In this document: piece by piece, positions 12,703 to 25,600 of the stretch
How positions within the stretch are numbered: position 1 is the stretch's first letter
Layout: each line of letters starts with the position of its first letter
Assembly: GCA_014843695.1 (NCBI GenBank)
Contig: CM026400.1
Coordinates: forward strand, 29,765,563-29,829,562
Direction: 5' to 3'
Source: Archivesica marissinica
Lineage: Eukaryota; Mollusca; Bivalvia; Venerida; Vesicomyidae
Length of the DNA stretch: 64,000 nt
Notes under the pieces: model-generated
Database searches by the model: none
What the model was told of the DNA's origin: nothing
What the model saw: only the letters and a program-made list of their open reading frames with translations
Translations under genes and position numbers: made by a program

Positions 12703-13143
12703 TTTTATATAGTACAGTACAATGAAGATCTGCTCGCATGATTTTATATAGTACAGTACAATGAAGATCTGTTTGCATGATTTTATATAGTACAGTACAA
12801 TGAAGATCTGCTTGCATGATTTTATATAGTACAGTACAATGAAGATCTGCTCAGCATGATTTTATATAGTACAGTACAATGAAGATCTGCTCGGCATGAT
12901 TTTATATAGTCCAGTACAATGAAGATCTGCTCGCATGATTTTATATAGTACAGTACAATGAAGATCTGCTCAGCATGATTTTATATAGTACAGTACAATG
13001 AAGATCTGCTCGCATGATTTTATATAGTACAGTACAATGAAGATCTGCTCAGCATGATTTTATATAGTACAGTACAATGACTTATCTGCTCAGCATGATT
13101 TTATATAGTACAGTACAATGAAGATCTGCTCGCATGATTTTAG
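12703..13143. repeat. Second, short block of the same 39-bp minisatellite (11 units)
   Basis: The same unit as at 846-4897. It starts abruptly inside the previous array, where CACTGAA meets TTTTATATAGTACAG, and ends at GATTTTAGAAATCCGACCAT as the first block does. It is the 3' boundary of the duplicated PMPCA terminal block. Confidence 0.95.
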
Positions 13144-13307
13144 AAATCCGACCATACAAAATTACATACAGAAACCTTTTCTCGGGACATCGCGCTCAAC
13201 TTGCCGAATTCTCGTACCATACAACAGTACTTGGGGGGGGTTTAAAGTCGATACAACAGCCTAGGTAATGATGCTGTCTCTCCGACTATTATTGCTGGAG
13301 GAAGATT

Positions 13308-13478
13308 CTTGACATTTCGGAATTCTCTCAACATTTAGCAATTCCCGACATATCGGAACTCTCGACATTTCGGAATTCTCAACATTTAGTAATTCCCGAC
13401 ATTTTGGAATTCTTAACATTTCTGAATTCTCAACATTTATCAATGCCCGACATTTTGGAATTCTCGACATTCTCGTAC
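13308..13478. repeat. 18-19-bp AT-rich array downstream of the proximal PMPCA terminal exon
   Basis: The same array as at 5063-5325 with about 9 units, so copy number differs between the duplicated blocks. Confidence 0.9.
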
Positions 13479-13529
13479 CATAATGCAGCACTAAATACAA
13501 CACGACAACATTTACAATGCAACACCGTT

Positions 13530-13699
13530 TCATCTGCCAAACAATGAAAACTTCTTCTTGGTTTTTCCCTTATTAAGTAGCATATTTTGTACAGAATCCA
13601 GATCCGGTAAATGTTTTAGTGTTCCATATCCGGCTACCGACGGCTTCGAGCGCAACATTCTCTCGGCAACTCTCTGTATATCGGAAGCTGTGATTTTTC
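13530..13699 (-). CDS. PMPCA: PMPCA exon 12, terminal exon (proximal copy)
   Basis: The acceptor is ATTTCTATTTCAG|GA. Two bases complete the Gly codon begun in exon 11, then 55 codons and TGA. The frame contains [20 protein letters not shown] and ends [11 protein letters not shown], matching the PMPCA C-terminus. It has one more AAG (Lys) codon than the distal copy. It is the first terminal exon met by transcription. Confidence 0.92.
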
Positions 13700-16600
13700 C
13701 TGAAATAGAAATTATTGGTGTTTTTCACCTGAACAAAAAAATACATTTTTACAAAATCCAGTAAGTTTAAACTTTATTTATTTTACATTTTAATCACTCT
13801 CGTTGGCGCGGATGAAAGCGTAAATGTGGTCATTCGTGTTAGAGGGGACCGGAGTACCCGGAGAAAACCCACTGTCCGATCTGGCGACCACCGTACCATC
13901 GCATATACTTCCTGGTCCGAGGATCGAACCCGGGTTGCATTGGTGAGAAGCGAGCGCGATAACCACATCGTTAATCCGAGGTAGGGTGGGGGATTTACTG
14001 TGGGGGTAGGGTGGGGGACTTACTGTGGAGGTATGGTGGGGGACTTACTGTGGAGGTAGGTGGGGGACTTACTGTGGTGGTAGGTGGGGAACTTACTGTG
14101 GGGTAGGGTGGGACTTACTGTGGAGGTAGGGTGGGGGACTTACTGTGGGGGTAGGGTGGGGGACGTACTGTGAGGGTAGGGTGGGGGGACTTACTGTGGA
14201 GGTAGGGTGGGGGACTTACTGTGGAGGTATGGTGGGGGACTTACTGTGGTGGTAGGTGGGGGACTTACTGTGGAGGTAGGGGATTTACTGTGGAGGTATG
14301 GTGGGGACTTACTGTGGTGGTAGGGTGGGGACTTACTGTGGAGGTATGGTGGTGGGACTTACTGTGGAGGTATGGTGGGGGACTTACTGTGGAGGTATGG
14401 TGTGGGACTTACTGTGGGATAGGGTGGGGAACTTACTGTGTGATAGGGTGGGGGACTTACTGTGGAGGTAGGGTGTGGGACTTACTGTGGTGGTATGGTG
14501 GGGGACTTACTGTGGTGGTAGGTGGGGACTTACTGTGGAGGTAGGGTTATGGACTTACTGTGGCAGTAGGGTGGGGGACTTACTGTGGAGGTAGGGTGTG
14601 GACTTACTGTGGAGGTAGGGTGGGGGACTTACTGTGGGGGTAGGGTGGGGGACTTACTGTGGAGGTAGGGTGGGGACTTACTGTGGAGGTAGGGTGGGGG
14701 ACTTACTGTGGGGGTATGGTGGGGGACTTACTGTGAGGGTAGGGTGGGGTTCAAGGTCACGGGTAGGTTGAGAAGTTACTTTGGGTGTAGAGAATTATTC
14801 CTCAGATGTGTATACTAAGATTCACAGAAATAACTTTTGACGGTTTTTAAGAAATGATGTGCTATGAACTATGTTTGGCCAAAAGTCAGGTTCAATGTCA
14901 CTCTTGGGGGATGGGACTTATTAGGGTGGGGTCGAGCTGAGCATGGGACTTATCAGGGGGCGTCGAGAGGAGCATCTATGTGAGAAAGGGTTAAAGTACA
15001 TATTGCAAACTGTACCAATAAGATCATAGTAATGCTGTGGTTGTTTCCGATGCCCACTGGCCAGCACCTGGCGCCCTACGTCCTCGAACACAACTGGTCT
15101 CTGCTCCAGATTCATCATTAACATCGACTGTAACTGCGTCTTCGCACGATCCAGCTCAACCTGGTGGGTCAAAAAAGGCAATTAGGCAAGAAACGTCGCG
15201 ACTCTCCAGCAATAATTGATGGAGGAAAGCCCTGGGTGCCCATCGGAGCAGTATTCCAGGCATGGACAGGCACCCGAGTAGAACCACCAACCTTCTGCAA
15301 GCCGGATAGTTTTCTCGCTAGGATTCTACACCCAAGTGGGATTTGAACCTACAGCGGTGAAATGTAAGTGATTTGAAGGCCATGTCCATAACCACGCTGC
15401 CACGGAGGCCCCTCAGGCAACTTGTTGAATTCACGTATCAATGGATACATAAGCTACAATCTGTAATCCAGATCTAGAAAAACTTGCATTTGTGCCCAAA
15501 TAGTTTTTGAGAAACTCGCAAATTACAAAGGGCCATAACTCAGCAATTAGGAAATTGTGGAGAGGGATAAAATAGAACTGGTAATAGACACATTGTTTGC
15601 ATTAGTTCATAATAAAATTACAGCCATAACTCGGCAATTACAAAACACCGGACGGGATAAAATATAACCGGTAATAGACACATTGTTTGCATTAGTTCGT
15701 AATAAAATTACAGCCATAACTCGGCAATTACAAAACTCCGGACGGGATAAAATATAACCGGTAATAGACACATTGTTTGCACTAGTTTGTCTTCCACAAT
15801 ACCTACATCATGTATCTGTCCAGCAGTGTTGATCAGCTCCTGTGAAATCACCTCTGTTAACTCCCTCAGCTGCAATATCAGAAGTGTTTGCATTTCAGTT
15901 GTCTCAGATGCAGGAAATATAAATAAATATAACGGCCAGTAAGACAAGCAAGAGTTTGCATAGCAACTCTACTATAAATGCGCAATGCATCTACTATAGT
16001 TCATTTATAGAAATGTGTGTGTTTTAAGTTTATTTATCGTCGCTACCGGTTGTCCATTTGAGGGACGCCTCCTGAAGAGATTAGTCATTTTAGATTTATG
16101 GAGGATAGTGCAATGATACAGAGAGAGATCCATTCCAGTCTCCTCTGGTTCTTTTACGTGCACAGTGTAAAGCACCGACACAAGACCTTGGTTTAAAGTC
16201 CCATCAGAAAGACTGTTAATTTTATTAGGGTCAGACGAACCTGCGATCCCTGGATTACCAGTCCAACATGTTAACCAGTGGACTACAGATCCGTCTGTAA
16301 GATAAATGGTATACCAGTATATGCATAGTCTGTAAGATAAATGGTATACCAGTATATGCATAGTCTGTAAGATAAATGGTATACCAGTATATGCATAGTC
16401 TGTAAGATAAATGGTATACCAGTATATGCATAGTCTGTAAGATAAATGGTATACCAGTATATGCATAGTCTGTAAGATAAATGGTATACCAGTATATGCA
16501 TAGTCTGTAAGATAAATGGTATACCAGTATATGCATAGTCTGTAAGATAAATGGTATACCAGTATATGCATAGTCTGTAAGATAAATGGTATACCAGTAT

Positions 16601-19600
16601 ATGCATAGTCTGTAAGATAAATGGTATACCAGTATATGCATAGTCTGTANNNNNNNNNNNNNNNNNNNNNNNNNNNNNNNNNNNNNNNNNNNNNNNNNNN
16701 NNNNNNNNNNNNNNNNNNNNNNNNNNNNNNNNNNNNNNNNNNNNNNNNNNNNNNNNNNNNNNNNNNNNNNNNNNNNNNNNNNNNNNNNNNNNNNNNNNNN
16801 NNNNNNNNNNNNNNNNNNNNNNNNNNNNNNNNNNNNNNNNNNNNNNNNNNNNNNNNNNNNNNNNNNNNNNNNNNNNNNNNNNNNNNNNNNNNNNNNNNNN
16901 NNNNNNNNNNNNNNNNNNNNNNNNNNNNNNNNNNNNNNNNNNNNNNNNNNNNNNNNNNNNNNNNNNNNNNNNNNNNNNNNNNNNNNNNNNNNNNNNNNNN
17001 NNNNNNNNNNNNNNNNNNNNNNNNNNNNNNNNNNNNNNNNNNNNNNNNNNNNNNNNNNNNNNNNNNNNNNNNNNNNNNNNNNNNNNNNNNNNNNNNNNNN
17101 NNNNNNNNNNNNNNNNNNNNNNNNNNNNNNNNNNNNNNNNNNNNNNNNNNNNNNNNNNNNNNNNNNNNNNNNNNNNNNNNNNNNNNNNNNNNNNNNNNNN
17201 NNNNNNNNNNNNNNNNNNNNNNNNNNNNNNNNNNNNNNNNNNNNNNNNNNNNNNNNNNNNNNNNNNNNNNNNNNNNNNNNNNNNNNNNNNNNNNNNNNNN
17301 NNNNNNNNNNNNNNNNNNNNNNNNNNNNNNNNNNNNNNNNNNNNNNNNNNNNNNNNNNNNNNNNNNNNNNNNNNNNNNNNNNNNNNNNNNNNNNNNNNNN
17401 NNNNNNNNNNNNNNNNNNNNNNNNNNNNNNNNNNNNNNNNNNNNNNNNNNNNNNNNNNNNNNNNNNNNNNNNNNNNNNNNNNNNNNNNNNNNNNNNNNNN
17501 NNNNNNNNNNNNNNNNNNNNNNNNNNNNNNNNNNNNNNNNNNNNNNNNNNNNNNNNNNNNNNNNNNNNNNNNNNNNNNNNNNNNNNNNNNNNNNNNNNNN
17601 NNNNNNNNNNNNNNNNNNNNNNNNNNNNNNNNNNNNNNNNNNNNNNNNNGGTGGGGTTCAAGGTCACGGGTAGGTTGAGAAGTTACTTTGGGTGTAGAGA
17701 ATTATTCCTCAGATGTGTATACTAAGATTCACAGAAATAACTTTTGACGGTTTTTAAGAAATGATGTGCTATGAACTATGTTTGGCCAAAAGTCAGGTTC
17801 AATGTCACTCTTGGGGGATGGGACTTATTAGGGTGGGGTCGAGCTGAGCATGGGACTTATCAGGGGGCGTCGAGAGGAGCATCTATGTGAGAAAGGGTTA
17901 AAGTACATATTGCAAACTGTACCAATAAGATCATAGTAATGCTGTGGTTGTTTCCGATGCCCACTGGCCAGCACCTGGCGCCCTACGTCCTCGAACACAA
18001 CTGGTCTCTGCTCCAGATTCATCATTAACATCGACTGTAACTGCGTCTTCGCACGATCCAGCTCAACCTGGTGGGTCAAAAAAGGCAATTAGGCAAGAAA
18101 CGTCGCGACTCTCCAGCAATAATTGATGGAGGAAAGCCCTGGGTGCCCATCGGAGCAGTATTCCAGGCATGGACAGGCACCCGAGTAGAACCACCAACCT
18201 TCTGCAAGCCGGATAGTTTTCTCGCTAGGATTCTACACCCAAGTGGGATTTGAACCTACAGCGGTGAAATGTAAGTGATTTGAAGGCCATGTCCATAACC
18301 ACGCTGCCACGGAGGCCCCTCAGGCAACTTGTTGAATTCACGTATCAATGGATACATAAGCTACAATCTGTAATCCAGATCTAGAAAAACTTGCATTTGT
18401 GCCCAAATAGTTTTTGAGAAACTCGCAAATTACAAAGGGCCATAACTCAGCAATTAGGAAATTGTGGAGAGGGATAAAATAGAACTGGTAATAGACACAT
18501 TGTTTGCATTAGTTCATAATAAAATTACAGCCATAACTCGGCAATTACAAAACACCGGACGGGATAAAATATAACCGGTAATAGACACATTGTTTGCATT
18601 AGTTCGTAATAAAATTACAGCCATAACTCGGCAATTACAAAACTCCGGACGGGATAAAATATAACCGGTAATAGACACATTGTTTGCACTAGTTTGTCTT
18701 CCACAATACCTACATCATGTATCTGTCCAGCAGTGTTGATCAGCTCCTGTGAAATCACCTCTGTTAACTCCCTCAGCTGCAATATCAGAAGTGTTTGCAT
18801 TTCAGTTGTCTCAGATGCAGGAAATATAAATAAATATAACGGCCAGTAAGACAAGCAAGAGTTTGCATAGCAACTCTACTATAAATGCGCAATGCATCTA
18901 CTATAGTTCATTTATAGAAATGTGTGTGTTTTAAGTTTATTTATCGTCGCTACCGGTTGTCCATTTGAGGGACGCCTCCTGAAGAGATTAGTCATTTTAG
19001 ATTTATGGAGGATAGTGCAATGATACAGAGAGAGATCCATTCCAGTCTCCTCTGGTTCTTTTACGTGCACAGTGTAAAGCACCGACACAAGACCTTGGTT
19101 TAAAGTCCCATCAGAAAGACTGTTAATTTTATTAGGGTCAGACGAACCTGCGATCCCTGGATTACCAGTCCAACATGTTAACCAGTGGACTACAGATCCG
19201 TCTGTAAGATAAATGGTATACCAGTATATGCATAGTCTGTAAGATAAATGGTATACCAGTATATGCATAGTCTGTAAGATAAATGGTATACCAGTATATG
19301 CATAGTCTGTAAGATAAATGGTATACCAGTATATGCATAGTCTGTAAGATAAATGGTATACCAGTATATGCATAGTCTGTAAGATAAATGGTATACCAGT
19401 ATATGCATAGTCTGTAAGATAAATGGTATACCAGTATATGCATAGTCTGTAAGATAAATGGTATACCAGTATATGCATAGTCTGTAAGATAAATGGTATA
19501 CCAGTATATGCATAGTCTGTAAGATAAATGGTATACCAGTATATGCATAGTCTTTGCTCCACTCAAATAAAAGAAACCATAAACACGATATGCTAGACAA

Positions 19601-22600
19601 GACGCGATATGCTAGACCCGACGATATGCTAGACCAGACGATATGCTAGACCAGACGATATGCTAGACCAGACGATATGCTAGACCAGACGATATGCTAG
19701 ACCGTGATATGCTAGACCAGACGATATGCTAGACCAGACGATATGCTAGACCAGACGATATGCTAGACCAGACGATATGCTAGACCAGACGATATGCTAG
19801 ACCAGACGATATGCTAGACCCGACGCGATATGCTAGACCAGACGCGATATGCTAGACCAGACGATATGCTAGACCAGACGGGTGCATTTATTAGAAGAGT
19901 AAATTAATAACGGGACATGAGACCTCGGTTTAAAGTCTCATCTCAAAGACTTAATTTTATTAGGGCCAAGCGGGGGATCGAACCTGCGATCCCTGGTTAA
20001 CCACTGGACTACAGATCCGTCTGCATCTATAGTTTGAAGCTGAACTAGCTCTATGTATCCCCAGTGACCCTATTATCGGTGAATACTAATTAGCAATGAT
20101 ATTAGCAGTGATCGTGGAAGTCGCGTTCGCTTCAGGTCCGAAGTTCGAGCCCCGCTGGAGCCGATACGATTGTGCCCTTAGGCAAGGCATATAAATTCCA
20201 CGTTGCCTCTTCTCTCTCCCTCAATAGAAGTTGTAATAACTTGTTTCGCAATTGAGCTAAAATAAATTTGTATAAACAAGCAATGATATTAGAATAAATG
20301 TAAATGAATCACACACGCGCATATTGTGTTTACTAGTCATTATTACCGTCGGTGTTCCACAACGAGCTGAAATGTCATTTCTACGGGTATATTTACCTTC
20401 ATTTATTCAACACTATTCTACTTTCATTACTCTCGTATGTTTTCGTTCGCGTAGTCAATAATTAGGTGAATTTCAATGACTTTGTTAAGTATCGGCTGCA
20501 ATTGACATTTGTAAAGTGCCCGACCCCTCGCATGTGACGTAACTCTTCTCTATCTCCTCTTGGGGATTAAGTACAGTGAAACCTGTGTTAATGGTCACCT
20601 CCATTAAGCAGCCAACCTGTATTAAGCAGCCAGATTCCCGATTCCCAATATGCTGTCTTATTATACATTTGACTTCTATTAAGCAGCCACCTGTGCTATG
20701 CAGCCACTTTCTGTAGTTCCCTTGGCTGGCTGCTTAAGGCAGGTTTGACTGTACATCAGGAATGTGGTCTCGAGAGTGATTAATACAAGTTGTAAGAACT
20801 TGTTTCGCAATCGAGCTAAACTAAATTTGTATAAACTAATTTATTTGCACAGCCTCTTTTTGAAACACACATACACAGGTTATTGCTTATGTCACCGGTA
20901 ATCGGTATACCCAGGATAAACGATAAAATCTTTAGGTTGAAACCATCCGTTTGTTGGTTTAGTTTATACAAATTTATTTTAGCTCGATTGTGAAACAAGT
21001 TCTTATAACTTATATTAATCACTCTAGAGACCTCATTCCTGATGGAATCCATCGCCACGAGGGAGAGAGAATTTAAATACCTTGCCTAAGGGCACAATCG
21101 GCCCGGCTCCAGCGGGGCTCGAACTCCAGACCTTTCGCACCTGAAGCGAACGAGCATCCACTGCGCTAACACGACTTCTGTTTGTTGGTTATGGGGGTCT
21201 ACAGTCGCACAGACAACTTAGGGCCCACGGTGACTCTCCAGCTTGTTATTGGTGGAGGAACGTTTCCCTCCGAACAGTATTTCAGGTACTGGCGTGCACC
21301 CATGTAGAACCACTGAATTTCTGCAAGCCAGCTATCTGACATGAAATAATTTGACACCCCCATGGTGAGAGGCAAGTGATTTGAAGTCAATGACCGTAAG
21401 CTCCCGTTAAACGTATCAACAGTAACAAAACAAACAAATGTACCATTAACACACTAGTTAATATATATATATATATATACAATGACTAAAGTAACAAACC
21501 CGGGTGGGGTGCGAACTGGCTTGAATTAGAAACATCCCTGTATCTTCAAACGCATGGTTCATGGCTGTAGCACTTTCTATCCAGTGATATCTACAACAAA
21601 CAATAATGGCTGTAGCACTTTCTACCCAGTGATATCTACAACAAACAATAATGGCTGTAGCACTTTCTACCCAGTGATATCTACAACAAACAATCAATCA
21701 TGGCTGTAGCACTTTCTACCCAGTGATATCTACAACAAACAATCAATCATGGCTGTAGCACTTTCTACCCAGTGATATCTACAACAAACAATCAATCATG
21801 GCTGTAGCACTTTCTATACAGTGATATCTACAACCAACAATCAATCATGGCTGTAGCACTTTCTATACAGTGATATCTACAACAAACAATCAATCATGGC
21901 TGTAGCACTTTCTATACAGTGATATCTACAACCAACAATCAATCATGGCTGTAGCACTTTCTATACAGTGATATCTACAACAAACAATCAATCATGGCTG
22001 TAGCACTTTCTACCCAGTGATATCTACAACAAACAATCAATCATGGCTGTAGCACTTTCTATACAGTGATATCTACAACCAACAATCAATCATGGCTGTA
22101 GCACTTTCTACCCAGTGATATCTACAACAAACAATCAATCATGGCTGTAGCACTTTCTATCCAGTGATATCTACAATAAACAATCAACAGTATGGATCAT
22201 GGCTGTAGCACTTTCTACCCAGTGATATCTACAAGAAACAATCAATCATGGCTGTAGCACTTTCTATCCAGTGATATCTACAAGAAACAATCAACAGTAT
22301 GGATCATGGCTGTAGCACTTTCTACCCAGTGATATCTACAAGAAACAATCAATCATGGCTGTAGCACTTTCTATCCAGTGATATCTACAAGAAACAATCA
22401 ATCATGGCTGTAGCACTTTCTATCCAGTGATATCTACAAGAAACAAACAATCATGGCTGTAGCACTTTCTATCCAGTGATATCTACAAGAAACAATCAAT
22501 CATGGCTGTAGCACTTTCTATACAGTGATATCTACAACAAACAAACAATCATGGCTGTAGCACTTTCTACCCAGTGATATCTACAAGAAACAATCAATCA

Positions 22601-25600
22601 TGGCTGTAGCACTTTCTATCCAGTGATATCTACAACAAACAATCAATCATGGCTGTAGCACTTTCTATCCAGTGATATCTACAACCAACAATCAATCATG
22701 GCTGTAGCACTTTCTATACAGTGATATCTACAACCAACAATCAATCATGGCTGTAGCACTTTCTATCCAGTGATATCTACAAGAAACAAACAATCATGGC
22801 TGTAGCACTTTCTATCCAGTGATATCTACAACCAACAATCAATCATGGCTGTAGCACTTTCTACCCAGTGATATCTACAAGAAACAAACAATCATGGCTG
22901 TAGCACTTTCTATCCAGTGATATCTACAACCAACAATCAATCATGGCTGTAGCACTTTCTATCCAGTGATATCTACAACAAACAATCAATCATGGCTGTA
23001 GCACTTTCTATCCAGTGATATCTACAACCAACAATCAATCATGGCTGTAGCACTTTCTACCCAGTGATATCTACAAGAAAGAAACAATCATGGCTGTAGC
23101 ACTTTCTATCCAGTGATATCTACAACAAACAAACAATCATGGCTGTAGCACTTTCTATCCAGTGATATCTACAACCAACAATCAATCATGGCTGTAGCAC
23201 TTTCTATCCAGTGATATCTACAACAAACAATCAATCATGGCTGTAGCACTTTCTACCCAGTGATATCTACAAGAAAGAAACAATCATGGCTGTAGCACTT
23301 TCTATCCAGTGATATCTACAACAAACAAACAATCATGGCTGTAGCACTTTCTATCCAGTGATATCTACAACCAACAATCAATCATGGCTGTAGCACTTTC
23401 TATCCAGTGATATCTACAACAAACAATCAATCATGGCTGTAGCACTTTCTATCCAGTGATATCTACAACAAACAATCAACAGTATGGATCATGGCTGTAG
23501 CACTTTCTACCCAGTGATATCTACAAGAAACAATCAATCATGGCTGTAGCACTTTCTATCCAGTGATATCTACAAGAAACAATCAACAGTATGGATCATG
23601 GCTGTAGCACTTTCTACCCAGTGATATCTACAAGAAACAATCAATCATGGCTGTAGCACTTTCTATCCAGTGATATCTACAAGAAACAATCAATCATGGC
23701 TGTAGCACTTTCTATCCAGTGATATCTACAAGAAACAAACAATCATGGCTGTAGCACTTTCTATCCAGTGATATCTACAAGAAACAATCAATCATGGCTG
23801 TAGCACTTTCTATACAGTGATATCTACAACAAACAAACAATCATGGCTGTAGCACTTTCTATCCAGTGATATCTACAAGAAACAATCAATCATGGCTGTA
23901 GCACTTTCTATCCAGTGATATCTACAACAAACAATCAATCATGGCTGTAGCACTTTCTATCCAGTGATATCTACAACCAACAATCAATCATGGCTGTAGC
24001 ACTTTCTATACAGTGATATCTACAACCAACAATCAATCATGGCTGTAGCACTTTCTATCCAGTGATATCTACAAGAAACAAACAATCATGGCTGTAGCAC
24101 TTTCTATCCAGTGATATCTACAACCAACAATCAATCATGGCTGTAGCACTTTCTATCCAGTGATATCTACAAGAAACAAACAATCATGGCTGTAGCACTT
24201 TCTATCCAGTGATATCTACAAGAAACAAACAATCATGGCTGTAGCACTTTCTATCCAGTGATATCTACAACCAACAATCAATCATGGCTGTAGCACTTTC
24301 TATCCAGTGATATCTACAAGAAACAAACAATCATGGCTGTAGCACTTTCTATCCAGTGATATCTACAACCAACAATCAATCATGGCTGTAGCACTTTCTA
24401 TCCAGTGATATCTACAAGAAACAAACAATCATGGCTGTAGCACTTTCTACCCAGTGATATCTACAACAAACAATCAATCATGGCTGTAGCACTTTCTACC
24501 CAGTGATATCTACAACAAACAATCAATCATGGCTGTAGCACTTTCTACCCAGTGATATCTACAACAAACAATTGACCAGTGTAGAATCTACAACACTGTG
24601 ATCCTGTATCCTTTCCTCCATATTTATTGTAATTAAATTTGATCCTCGTTAGTGTCACATATTTCTAATATGAAATAGGCACTACCTATCAACGTGGGAA
24701 ATACCAAAAGTCTAAATAAATTACTGAAATAGACATTATAGAAGGAATACGACATTCCTGCGACTTGTTTACATTTGGAATGCATTGTCCCCATTTGTCC
24801 CACGTTGTCTGTCTATCTTAATTGAATTACTCGAGATGTCGATTCACACCTCTGTTATCTAAGTCTTTTAGGGACATGTCTACATCCCCGCGAGGGATTC
24901 GACATTAGAGGAAGATAGATATAGTCTTTCATGCTCAAAATATATACGTTGTTTTCTACATCCCCGCGAGGGATTTGACATTAGAGGAAGATAGATAGAT
25001 AGTCTTTCATGTTCAAAATATATACGTTGTTTTCTACATCCCCGCGAGGGATTCGACATTAGAGGAAGATAGATAGTCTTTCATGTTCAAAATATATACA
25101 TTGTTTTCTACATCCCCGCAAGGGATTCGACATTAGAGGAAGATAGATAGTCTTTCATGTTCAAAATATGTTGACATTCCTACGTGCGTTTCAACATCCG
25201 CTGTTGTTTCACGCATGCGCGTTGTGCGTGTTTACATTTCGTTTGTTGATAAACAATTTGTGTATACGATGGTGTATATTTATTGGATTATCGTTTCTGG
25301 GCGACTATTTCGATTTTTGTAAACACACGTATATTAGTATTTATATTTTCCAAAAAACATCCTTTATTACGATATATAGTGCTGCTTAACCAAAGATCAG
25401 CTGGAAGTCGTCGTATCGCAGTGGTAGCACGTTCGCTTCAGGTGCGAAAGCCCCTCCTACCAGTTCAAGCGCAGCTGTAGCCGATACAATCATGCCCTTA
25501 GACAAGCAAGGCATTTAAATTCCACGTCGCCTCTTCTCTCTCCCTCGTGACGATGGATTCCATCAGGAATGAGGTCTCGAGAGTGATTGGTTTAAACATA

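Larger units (their letters stand above)
13120..14040. repeat. Duplicated block, proximal copy (with PMPCA exon 12)
   Basis: Counterpart of 4875-5962. It differs by array copy numbers, a small deletion upstream of the exon acceptor, and the extra Lys codon. The high similarity of non-coding parts indicates a recent duplication. Confidence 0.9.
14743..16649. repeat. Gap-flanking duplicate, copy 1 (about 1.9 kb)
   Basis: Matches 17650-19556 throughout at a fixed offset of 2907 bases, including exons 10-11, two SINEs and the 35-bp array. Confidence 0.95.
17650..19556. repeat. Gap-flanking duplicate, copy 2 (about 1.9 kb)
   Basis: See copy 1. No difference was noticed, which fits two contig ends covering the same sequence. 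Confidence 0.95.

Noticed and set aside
14221..14544. Gly/Trp-rich plus-strand frame
   Set aside because: Translation of the G-rich minisatellite, antisense to PMPCA.
16005..16606. Frames with repeated [20 protein letters not shown]
   Set aside because: The 35-bp unit rotates through three frames without stops. It is a repeat shadow next to a SINE.
16255..17673. Open frames across runs of N
   Set aside because: They consist of unknown bases. The same applies to frames across 41001-42000.
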